A stretch of DNA of 64,000 nucleotides from Chaetoceros tenuissimus (Eukaryota; Bacillariophyta; Thalassiosirophyceae; Chaetocerotales; Chaetocerotaceae). Of this stretch, positions 42,137 through 51,062 are shown piece after piece. A model generated the notes under the pieces. That model had not been told where the DNA came from. It did no database searches and saw only the letters and a list, made by a program, of their open reading frames with translations. The position numbers and the translations under genes are program-made. How positions within the stretch are numbered: position 1 is the first letter of the stretch; the number at the start of each line of letters is the position of its first letter. Where the stretch lies: NCBI GenBank assembly GCA_021927905.1, contig BLLK01000014.1, positions 25,934-89,933 of the forward strand. Reading direction: 5' to 3'.

Positions 42137-42373
42137 TAAGGCCTTGTCCAAACACATTGAAAAAAAAAAAAAAAAAAGTAGTGATGATGACGTCGACAAG
42201 GACGTTTATTTTTTTCAACGCACCTGTCCAAACAACTTTCGAAAAGAAAAAAAAAGGTTATGTCAATTTTAGCTAGATTATTATAATACTCTTCATTTTC
42301 ACTCGGCTGTCCTACGCTTCTTTCATATGACCTCTCCACCACTCACGCGAGCCGTCTTCTCCACCAAATACAT

Positions 42374-43738
42374 TCATTCTTCACTTTCATGTTCCTGTGC
42401 ACGTAAGGTATCCAACTGTTCCTCTAGCTCAATGAGTGCGTCAGCTTGTGCCAGAATCTGTGCTTCAATTTGATCAGTCCATACCTTCTGTTCTTCAATT
42501 TCTTCAGCAGGGATATGCTCATCTCTCTGCATCTTTCTAAGTTCCTTCATCGCTTCAATCTTCCGACCTTTTAAGTCGAGAAGAGTAGATTCACTTGCAC
42601 GAATCTCACTCTTGAGAACAGATGCTTCCATGACGTAAGTTGAACGTGCCAATCTCTTCATCAACTCTTTATCTTCCTTACTCACTTCAATTGAGATCTT
42701 TCTTTTGGTTCCAGAAGAGTTGACAGCAGAAGGAATATTGTTCTCACTCAAAGCGATGCTTGGATCGATTTGCTGCATCACTGTTGGGAGAAATCCCAAG
42801 CTGTCCGCATACTCCCAAAGATATAGACAAGCGCTTGGCTCACCATTGAGGAAACAATGCTTATCTGAACCGACCTCCTCACCATCAACCATATTTCCAT
42901 CACCATTCCCACTGAGATCATGGCGGGCCTTCACTCTATTGACACATGATTGCAAGTGGATGAATTTACTTTTTGCTTTTTGCGCATCAATTTCGATATC
43001 TGCACATGACAGGTCTAGCACTTGATCAAAATCATCATGCAAATACCCGTATGGTAAGCTGTTTGGTTGGAATTCTGGATTTTTGAACATTTCAGCAGCA
43101 TCAATCCAGAAAGAGACTGGAGCAACCTCGGTGGAGTTTCTTGCGTCAATGCTCTCTCGAGTAAGTGCAGCGTATGACTGCTGGAATTTTCTACGCATCT
43201 CTGGAGTGTCCAGAATGCAGTGAATCAGACGAAGGTAGGGCTCTTGTCCTCTCCAAAAGTTTGCATGGTTCCTATCATTGGGGGCAGTTTCCTCTGCAGC
43301 ACGGACAGCACGAAGTGTTCTTTCAAATGAAAGGACATTATCAGTAAGAAAAGTGATGTCAGCCGGATCGTCGATGGGATTATCAGTCAACCACGCAAGT
43401 AAACTAGATTTGTCTTTAACACCTGTTCTGGTTTTAATGTTCAAAATACATTTGCGACGTTTCATCTCACGCACGAGGTGTGTCTTGGTCGGCATGTAGT
43501 CGGTTTTTTTACTGCTACCAACAGTCTTGTTCCAAAGCGTTTCGTCGTTAAGATCTACAACAACTTTACCAGTCGGAGATCTGATTCCCACTGCCATAGC
43601 CAGCAGAGTCTTGTTGCTATGATCATTGACCTTGTAGTGTTCAGTGCAATCATGATACTGTTTACAACTTTTGCACTGAACAAAAACAGTAAGTTCAGAA
43701 TCAGATGGAGAAACAGATGATGTTGGAGAAGAGTTCAT
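42374..43738 (-). CDS. accessory protein (ORF1) of the PIF/Harbinger element
   Basis: Frame open from 43801, with the first ATG at 43738 (MNSSPTSSVS), giving 454 residues. An AG acceptor just before 43801 leaves room for an upstream exon. Near the N-terminus FVQCKSCKQYHDCTEHYK has four Cys/His in a zinc-ribbon-like cluster. Residues in the middle (YMPTKTHLVREMKRRK, KSSLLAWLTDNPI, FWRGQEPYLRLIHCILD, VSFWIDAAEMFKNPEF) are helical. The C-terminal 110 residues form a Leu/Glu-rich coiled coil ending LEEQLDTLRAQEHESEE. Harbinger elements normally carry a Myb/SANT-like second protein that helps the transposase enter the nucleus and bind DNA. This protein holds that genomic place, but I cannot see a clear Myb signature. 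Confidence 0.7.
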   Translation of the reverse strand: MNSSPTSSVSPSDSELTVFVQCKSCKQYHDCTEHYKVNDHSNKTLLAMAVGIRSPTGKVVVDLNDETLWNKTVGSSKKTDYMPTKTHLVREMKRRKCILNIKTRTGVKDKSSLLAWLTDNPIDDPADITFLTDNVLSFERTLRAVRAAEETAPNDRNHANFWRGQEPYLRLIHCILDTPEMRRKFQQSYAALTRESIDARNSTEVAPVSFWIDAAEMFKNPEFQPNSLPYGYLHDDFDQVLDLSCADIEIDAQKAKSKFIHLQSCVNRVKARHDLSGNGDGNMVDGEEVGSDKHCFLNGEPSACLYLWEYADSLGFLPTVMQQIDPSIALSENNIPSAVNSSGTKRKISIEVSKEDKELMKRLARSTYVMEASVLKSEIRASESTLLDLKGRKIEAMKELRKMQRDEHIPAEEIEEQKVWTDQIEAQILAQADALIELEEQLDTLRAQEHESEE

Positions 43739-44041
43739 TTTGCGTAATTTCTTGAAAAATGAGCTTCCATTCGGAGTAGATTTTTGAATTTCAGAGATCA
43801 CCTAGAGATAGACTGACGTAGAATACATTTCATTTTGGAGGGAAATCTCGGTTGGCATCTTCTGATTGGTTCAAAGCCGAAGAAAGCGTTCTTTCTTGAC
43901 GAAGAATGAAGAAAGCGTTCCTTCCTGACTAAGAATATGAAGAATGCAATTCCTCGAATTGCTGACGAAGCAACTCCAGTGGTCAAAGCCAAACACAAGA
44001 TGTGCGCCTACAATTCCATAAAATAATAAGAAGAGAGAAAA
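43739..44041. promoter_or_regulatory. bidirectional promoter region inside the Harbinger element
   Basis: About 300 bp between the divergent accessory ORF and transposase. It contains the direct repeat GAAAGCGTTC.TTC.TGAC.AAGAAT.A (43882-43911 and 43912-43940). The only ORF (66 codons, minus) is probably an upstream exon or chance. Confidence 0.4.
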
Positions 44042-45361
44042 ATGACAATTTATTCTATAGCTGCTACATATTTGAAAACAGTTTCTTCATATTCTGTGCA
44101 TAGAAAATTATGCATCGAACGAAAAGCCAGTGTAGTTGGTACAAGACTCGGTTCTGTCACCATTCCTCGCACAAGAAGAACAATGCCTTCTATTTACCGA
44201 GAAATGGGTGAGTTATATTTTCGACGAGCATATCGTATGTCTTACACTTCCTTCCGACTTCTATTTCGAGAGATAAAACAAGTCTTGTATGAGAAACTAT
44301 ACAAGACCGAAGGTAGGGAAGCGCCAAATGGTAGAATACCTCTTGATAGCCGACTTGGAATCGGTGTGAGATACTTTGCTGGAGGAGATCCGTATGATAT
44401 ATCTATATCATATGGAGTCTCTCATTCTTCTGTTTTTGATACTGTCGATGCTGTCGTCGATGCTATTAACAGTCACGATAGGTTCAAAATCATGTTTCCT
44501 ACCGATCATGATGAACAGCGTCGAATTGCTGCTGAGTTCAAAACAAAGTCAAGGGTTGGCTTTTCCAATTGTTGTGGTGCAATTGACGGTATGTTGGTCT
44601 GGATACACAAACCATCTAAGAAGGAATGTGAAGAAGCAAAGGTAGACGAACGAAAATGGTTTTGTTCCAGGAAGAATAAATACGGCCTAAATCTACAAGC
44701 AATCTGTGATTCCCGAAAGCGATTCTTAGATTTATCCATTCTTTTTGGTGGATCTTCCAGTGATCTCATTGCATTTGAATCTTCTCCAATCCGCCAAAAG
44801 CTTGAGCAGCCAGGTTTCTTAGCAGATGGTCTCTGTCTATTTGGAGACAATGCATACGTCAACACAAAATTCATGGCTACACCATACGTGAAATCTCATA
44901 GAGGTTGGTCTGATCTTCATGATAACTACAACTTTTACCATTCACAGTTGCGTATTAATATTGAATGTGCATTCGGTATTCTCTGTCAGCGATGGGGATT
45001 CTTACGAAAACCTGCTCCAAAGAAATACAGCATCAAGAAGATCATGGCGTTCGTATCCTGTCTCTGTCGCTTGCATAACTTTCTCATTGATCAGAATCCG
45101 ATGTATGGCTCTAGCATGCTTGCTCCAACACCACGAGATGCATATCATTTAAGTTGCGAAGGTCAAGTAGATGTGTCAGAGAGACGTGATGGATATCCAT
45201 TGGTACCAAATGATCTAAGTGGAGGAGGTGAGCATTTTGATGATGATACTCAGAGAACGAGAAGATCTACTGTGCCACGCGGCTTGGAAAATATGCTTCC
45301 ACGTGAACAATTGATGATCCAAGTTAGTGATAGTGGGTTTGTTAGACCATCAGTAACATAG
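44042..45361 (+). CDS. PIF/Harbinger DDE transposase (DDE_Tnp_4)
   Basis: 439 residues, ATG start, no introns. The DDE nuclease fold is recognisable. The first Asp lies in CCGAIDGMLVWI, the second in LFGDNAYVNTKFMATPY and the Glu in INIECAFGILCQRWGFLRKP. The YGLNLQAICDSRKRFLD strand lies between them and the RLHNFLID motif follows. An N-terminal helix-turn-helix-like segment (SRLGIGVRYFAGGDPYDISISYGVSHSSVFDTVDAVVDAI) matches the family's usual DNA-binding region. All three catalytic residues are present. The C-terminal tail (about 390-439) is polar and not conserved in the family. It cuts and pastes elements with TWA target sites, presumably this one. Confidence 0.93.
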   Translation: MTIYSIAATYLKTVSSYSVHRKLCIERKASVVGTRLGSVTIPRTRRTMPSIYREMGELYFRRAYRMSYTSFRLLFREIKQVLYEKLYKTEGREAPNGRIPLDSRLGIGVRYFAGGDPYDISISYGVSHSSVFDTVDAVVDAINSHDRFKIMFPTDHDEQRRIAAEFKTKSRVGFSNCCGAIDGMLVWIHKPSKKECEEAKVDERKWFCSRKNKYGLNLQAICDSRKRFLDLSILFGGSSSDLIAFESSPIRQKLEQPGFLADGLCLFGDNAYVNTKFMATPYVKSHRGWSDLHDNYNFYHSQLRINIECAFGILCQRWGFLRKPAPKKYSIKKIMAFVSCLCRLHNFLIDQNPMYGSSMLAPTPRDAYHLSCEGQVDVSERRDGYPLVPNDLSGGGEHFDDDTQRTRRSTVPRGLENMLPREQLMIQVSDSGFVRPSVT

Positions 45362-45481
45362 AGTAGATGATATGGAAAGAGTGATAGTTGTAACATAAAC
45401 ATGCAGTTCTATGGTGCAGTCTTCTCTCTTCTTACTACCCTCCGTCCGCAGAAACGAGGATGGCCGATCGTCCTATCTACA

Positions 45482-45537
45482 TTTTTTTTTTTTCCGATGC
45501 CAGCCTCGGTGGGGAGCTGGCATCGCAAAAAAAAAAA
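45482..45537. repeat. long hairpin at the 3' side of the transposase
   Basis: A 12-T tract (45482-45493) and an 11-A tract (45527-45537) bracket the perfect 10-bp inverted repeat CGATGCCAGC / GCTGGCATCG (45495-45504, 45516-45525) with an 11-base loop. As DNA or RNA this makes a stem of about 21-22 pairs with one C-C mismatch. It lies 92 bp inside the right end of the transposon. It could end transcription, shape the transposition complex or be the remnant of a smaller inserted element. Confidence 0.7.
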
Positions 45538-45629
45538 GTAAAAAAAACATGTCATGATCAGAAAATGAATGGGTTATGAGGTGTGATTTTTTACTTTTTT
45601 TTTTTTTTTTGCTGTGTTTGGACAAGGCC

Positions 45630-45700
45630 TAATGCACTACGAATCCGTCACTGCAAGTCAGCAGAGAATTCAGAACAAATAAAGATAGGCTTATTCTCAT
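45630..45700 (-). pseudogene. detached 5' coding fragment (signal peptide) of the split coiled-coil gene
   Basis: Reading on the minus strand from the ATG at 45700: 23 codons encode a leader (MRISLSLFVLNSLLTCSDGF...). It is a hydrophobic signal peptide with a G/F junction resembling the diatom plastid motif. Two further bases form codon 24 with the base at 42136 (TA+T, Tyr) once the transposon and one TAA copy are removed. After the last host base the reading runs into the transposon end. The promoter of the gene should lie at 45701-46117. Confidence 0.75.
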
Positions 45701-46117
45701 TCTTCGCGATAAAGTTGCTGCAATTGGATTTTGCTCTATTCACTTTTCAGTACAGGGCTGTATCTTAAGCTCTATCTTGGTTGGATATGAGTTCAATAAC
45801 AAATGAATTCTGCCTCAAAAAGATTGTGAAGGCTTATTGTGTATTCTTCTGTTGGAATGTACTAGTAACTATGTAAGTACTATGTAAGTACTATGAAGTA
45901 CTGGTATCATGGTATCATCGACGATGATGATGGGTTGAAGCCGAAGAGAAGGATCTTCTCAGAAGTATGGATATACCCGCTATTTACCTTCTTCACTCCC
46001 TTTCATTTTTTAATTAGGGTTAAAAGTCTTCCTCATATCTCATATTCCAATCAAGAAATAGAACTATTTGTATATATTATGTTCCCCATTTTCATGAAAT
46101 TTTACAAAATTATCTCA
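45701..46117. other. spacer with 11-bp tandem repeat; presumed promoter of the split gene
   Basis: 417 bp between the detached start codon and the end of the SET-MBD gene (same strand). At 45868-45899 ACTATGTAAGT is repeated twice, followed by a 10-bp variant. ATCATGGTATCATCGACGATGATGAT follows at about 45905-45930. No convincing ORF. Confidence 0.45.
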
Positions 46118-49100
46118 TTACCTAGATTTTCCAAAGAGTTTTAGTGCCTTTTCATCGTCACCACCAGCCTTTTCCAAACAAACGATGTACCTTCTAATCT
46201 CTGGTTTTGATCTAAGCTTTTTTCCACCCTTGGTAAACCAATACCAATCAAGATGTGAAGTTGATGTTGGTCCTTGCTCACGATTGTGAATATGAATAAC
46301 CCACCCCTCCGGTAACTCATCACCCCCAGGTTTTTCTTCCCAGAATGTAAGATTGTTTCTATTGCGCTCAACATTTGGGTGGACATTTGGTATCCACCCT
46401 GATGTCTGTCTCCCTCCTTCTCTATCGAAAATCTTTTGCGCATCCGCCGAGAATCTCTTTGTTCGTTTGATACGAGAAGTTTTATTGATCGAGTCCTTGA
46501 AGCGATGATCCTTTTGCTGGACATATTTTTCTTTGTCATAAGGCTCCTCTATTCTAGTCTTCACCATTGCCTCTGCAGCTTCTAAATTTACTCCAAGTTG
46601 TTGACATAGACTTTGTAGACTGTAGTACTTTTGGAATTTGAGGTATCCGCATGCAACAGCGTGTATCACTCTCACATTTTGCAGCATGTACCAGTCAGTA
46701 TCGACCTTGACCTCATTGTCAATCTTTTTACAGCGAATTCGCTTTGCATCCTTTTCCTCGAGAGTAATAGCCTGACCCCCATGTTTATCAGGTCCTTTTT
46801 GCAAGTAGTCACTTATAACTTTATTGTCAGAAGTGTCGAAGCCAAGCATTATCTTGGAAACGTCTGACAGCTCTTCGTTTGGTATAATATGTCTTGCAGC
46901 TAAAAGCGCTAATTCATATATATTTGCCACGGCTGTTGCTTCATCAGAAGTTCCAATGTGTACTTTTAGAACTACATCCCTCACAAGTCTTGAAAACAAC
47001 TTTCTTGTAACTTTGGTGTACATACATGTATCGAGAGGGTGTGGGAGATTACATGCAATTGTTGGCAAAGATAGAGCGAAAATGACTTCCTCTAAGATCT
47101 CTTCGTATGCAATGTTTGTTAGGATTTCATTGTCATCAATTCTTCGAAGTAAAACTGGTGGAATCTTCATTTTACTTGCAATTTTTCTAATATCTGATTC
47201 TGCGAGTAGTTCATTATCCGAAAATCGATTTCGTTTCTTCTTGATGAAGTCGAGATGCTCTATGATACACGTTGATATCCAGTGCATTCTGAGTCTAGAC
47301 CTCACTTGTCTCCGGGATGCATTCTGAATTGATGAACTCCTGAAACATTCATCAGTAATACTGTTTACGCCCAAAACAGTTTTCTCCAGAGATATTACCA
47401 AGACGCAAAGACCATGCAGTCCTGTTTGAGAATAAATGTGTTCAAGAGTAACAATTCGTGCAGCTTGATTCCTCCTTACTCGAAAGATTTCATTGCTATC
47501 ATCGGGAACATTTGAAAGACCATATCCTTTTCTTTCTCTAACTGTTTCGTAATGATCACCATAATTGACAAGAAGCTCGACTTCGGCTCCAACCTTCATA
47601 GGTGACTTTATATGCGCAAAGTAGTAAATTCCGTCAATGTCTTGTAATGGAGTCACATTATGTTCTAGACTTTTGTCATGGCCAACTTCATTCACATGCA
47701 TTGGGAGATTTTCCCGAGCTCTAAGATGTGTTTCACCGGTCTCTTCATCAGTAATGTCTAAAATGAGATCTCCATTCCTAGTCTCTTCTGTTTCATCTTC
47801 TTCATCATATCCATATGACCACCCTGCAGGTTCGAAGTCGAAGAGAAAGTTTTTTACTTCGAAGTGATGATTACCCTTCAAGTCGGAAACAAAGAATGGT
47901 CCATAAGAACCAAGATTGATAATTCCATTACCTTCATCATATGAAGAAAAGGTAAGCGAATCGTCCCTAATATAGTTCTTATTACGAAAAGCTTTTTCAT
48001 CTTCATGTATTTCATTCGGCCCAATTGTGACATTACAAACTTTGCCACAGGGCATGTTGGCAACCAAAGAACATCTTGTCAATGGAAAGGTACTGTAGTC
48101 TTTGTCCTGGATTCCTACTCGAATTCTATCAAGTCTCAAAAAAGCTCCATTTCCAGAGTTGGGAATACGAGATTTACCAACATATGCAGTGAAGTCAAAA
48201 AGTTGATCTGATGTTTTTTTAGCCACAAAAAATGAAATAAAATGTACAATAGTCCAAATAATGCTTACCTTTTTCCTCGTTCAAGATCGAAAATGTGAGA
48301 ATTGGGTGGTGTTCGCTTGTCAAACACTTTCGGAAATCTAGCAATTCCATTTCTTTCAATTCTGATGGATCTCTCGAGAAATTCCTTCCACCATTCTCTC
48401 CTTTACGACCAATTTTGGGAATTCTTAAACGCCGTTTTGGGGAGAAAGGAATTGGTGCAATCTTATCTTGCAATCTTGAAACAGAGCTTGATCTGGCAGG
48501 ATCTGACAATTGCCCTTCTCCATTCGATTCATAGCTTTTTCTCAGACAAGGTTCAACACTTGTATGGGAATCTTGCACTGATAATTCTTTTTCTGAAGAT
48601 AGTTTTAAAGTGTCAGTGATTTGCGAATCCTTCACTCCGAGGAATATTGCTTTCATAGTCAACATGCTATTCTGGTCTTTGCCATTTCTAATATTCTGCT
48701 GATTGGAAATCTTCTTGAGAGTCATTAGAGATTCCTTGACCTGAGAAGGGACATCTTCACAAACTCTAGTAACATGATTCCAAAGGATGTAAAAACTTTT
48801 CTCTTGTAAGCATACACTCTTTGAGCCACAATGTAGACATGTGAGGCACCCATGCCCAATGTGCTTTTGATGATCTTTATCAGAATCTTTGATACTATCG
48901 AGGAAAAATTGCTGGAAAGTGTAATATTCCAAATCTGTCAACTTGACCTTTTCTGAATCCAAGACTGGACTTTTTCTTTCGTTTGAGTATTCCCTCCACG
49001 CCCTTTTCTTCATCTCTTCTAATGTCCCTATTGCATTGGTGAAATGACGAACTTCTGTCAGATCTTCAGATTTATGAGGCGATTCAACGAATACTTTTCC

Positions 49101-51062
49101 ACGCTCGTCTATGGGATTTACTCTATTTTCTGAATATTCTTTGGATTTAGATTGCTCTAGCATGCCTTTGCTCTCACTCGCATTCAACATGGTATTGGAT
49201 TCTAAAGACTGATTTGAATTGACAGAAGGAGTCTTTGTTGTTTTGCAATTGGCTTCCTCTTGTTTTTCTTCCACAAGACAGTTGGAGGGCATGTCTTGTC
49301 TACTTGTTTCCATGCCCACTTTTCTCTTTTTCATAGGTAAAGAAACCCTGCCGAACCCAAATCTGTCGAAAGTATCGTTGGCAGAACTTGCAATATGTAC
49401 GGCATTGTCGGGTGGAACAGATGTCTCCGTTCTCATCTCAATAGTTCCTTTATTGGAGTCGTTGGTCTGCAGCAGCTCTTGAGTAGAATGAGTGGATTCC
49501 ATGACACTATCAGGAGAAGCAGGTTTCTCAATTTCAATCTTTTCCATGTCATTACTTTCTTCATTAGAATCGTTGGTTTGCACCTCTCGAGTAGAATGAG
49601 TGGATTCTACCACACTATCAGGAGAAGCGGGTTTCTCCATTTCAATCTTGCCTAAGTCATTACTTTCTTCGTCAGAATCGTTGGTTTGTACCTCTTGAGT
49701 AGAATGTGTGGATTCTATGACACTATCAGGAGAAGCGGGTTTCTCCAATTCAATCTTGTCTATGTTGGTTTCCAGCTCTTGAGTAGAATGCGTGGAAGGC
49801 ATAACTCCATCAAATGAAATTTGCTTTTCCACTTCTTCATAATTCTCTTGATTAGAACCGTTGGCTTTTTGCTCATTCCCAATTGTAGTATTATGATCAT
49901 TTACATCAAATTCATCTTCGTTTCCTGTTTCATCAGAATCAGAAAGTAAATCAATGACTTCTTTTCTTCTCTTTTTCCTCGCTAGTAATTGTTCATAACT
50001 AGTATCCTCTTGTTTTGTCTTAGGCTGATCATTCGTAGCATTGGATTCTTCAAAATTCAACGGAAGGTTTTCCATTACCGTTGAAGTAGATAGATCTGTC
50101 GGGGATGAAACTCTAGCTTTGCTTTTTGAAAATGTAAATTGAAATACGTTATTCTTTTCACCATGTTTACAAGCATTGTGATCAGTCCATTTTCCCATGC
50201 CATTCTCGCACTTTGAACACCAGTGCCAAAGAACGCCACCATAGATTTTGGACGTCGGTTCATTATACAATGGAGGTTTGAACATCCAATTAGATCGATC
50301 TTTTACAGGTGCTTGGCTCGTGACTTGATGGCTACTGGTCGTGCCTTCGCATTTCTTTTCAATTTCGCATTGGGTATTGCCATCTTTTATATCGTCATCA
50401 TCGTCGTCCTTGGTTAGGTCAATTTCTATCTTTTCATGGCGTTTCCGAGTAACAGATGGAATTGGAATATCTTCTTTCTTTGCCGTGATCACCAATGGTA
50501 CGGCTTTATCATCAGAATTATTGACACCAAAACTCTGTCTTTTCGTTTTTATTTCAAATTGTAAACGTTTTATTCTTGCTAAGTCGTCGTCACTGCTGCT
50601 ACTACTACTTGTATCATCTTCAACCCCTAGGTATTTTGAAGACGGCGACTCTGGACACTGAATCATAGTTTCATGTCCGCTACTTGAGGCTTTTCCTTCT
50701 TGATTTGTTGGATGCGTCGAAGCATAATAATCATATTGAAACTCTTTCGAATTCTTTAGAGAGTCCGTGGTGTTTAGAGTATTTTTTGCATCAGTCAAAG
50801 AGTGTCGCTGTCGCTTTTCGTCTCTAGCCGATTCCTGTAACTCAGCGACCCCAGTGACTCTTTTCAATTGATTCTCACAATCACGACCTTGACCCAATGC
50901 TTGTTTCTCTTGTGTTTCACAGTTACCACCTTGAATGCTGAGATTAACATGCAATGGCTGATTTCTGCTAGTCTCGTCATTAGTGTCTGTGCTTGAAGAT
51001 TCAGCATGAGACTGAACCTCCTTCGCTCCCTCTTCCCGAAGCTCCGCAGTACTATAACTCAT
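46118..51062 (-). CDS. large SET-like plus methyl-CpG-binding-domain-like chromatin protein
   Basis: Two exons, 51062-48269 and 48207-46118 (GTAAGC donor, ACATCAG acceptor, phase 1), 1627 residues. The first 900 residues are largely disordered and acidic. They hold a Cys/His cluster near 275-300 (WHWCSKCENGMGKWTDHNACKH), four 36-residue repeats near 420-540 (KIEMEKPASPDSVVESTHST) and a second Cys cluster near 730-767 (GCLTCLHCGSKSVC...HVTRVC). From about 932 a SET-like domain starts (GKSRIPNSGNGAFL). It closes near 1165 with IYYFAHIKSPMKVGAEVELLVNYGDHYE, where VNYGD resembles the SET pattern E-L-x-x-x-Y-G. The last 66 residues (DELPEGWVIHIHNRE...DWYWFTKGGKKLRSKPEIRRYI) match an MBD. Role inferred: histone-lysine methylation or reading of chromatin. 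Whether the SET site is catalytic is uncertain. Confidence 0.78.
49440..49800 (-). repeat. 108-bp tandem repeat within the SET-MBD gene
   Basis: GAGTAGAATG recurs at 49481, 49589, 49697 and 49781: spacings of 108, 108 and 84 bp, all multiples of three. The copies encode near-identical 36-residue units (EKPASPDSVxESTHSTxEVQTNDSxEESNDxxKIE). The last interval lacks 8 residues. Copies differ at few positions, so the array is young. Copy number may vary between alleles. Confidence 0.85.

Larger units (their letters stand above)
42140..45629. mobile_element. complete PIF/Harbinger DNA transposon, 3490 bp
   Basis: Both ends carry the identical 17-bp inverted repeat GGCCTTGTCCAAACACA (42140-42156; complement at 45613-45629). 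Each is followed by two or three bases, an A-tract of 17-18 and GTA, so the inverted repeat extends imperfectly to about 40 bp. It is flanked by TAA direct repeats (42137-42139 and 45630-45632), the 3-bp TWA duplication of PIF/Harbinger elements. Inside are a plus-strand transposase and a divergent minus-strand accessory ORF, both uninterrupted. A second, internal copy of the end motif (ACCTGTCCAAACAAC) lies at 42222-42236. Identical ends and intact ORFs indicate a recent insertion and potential activity. Confidence 0.93.

Noticed and set aside
42137-42342. Extra N-terminal 68 codons of the coiled-coil ORF (reading FFLFESC...FFFFFFQCVWTRP)
   Set aside because: This is the transposon end (A-tract and terminal repeat) read by chance in frame, with no ATG. 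It is not part of the host protein.
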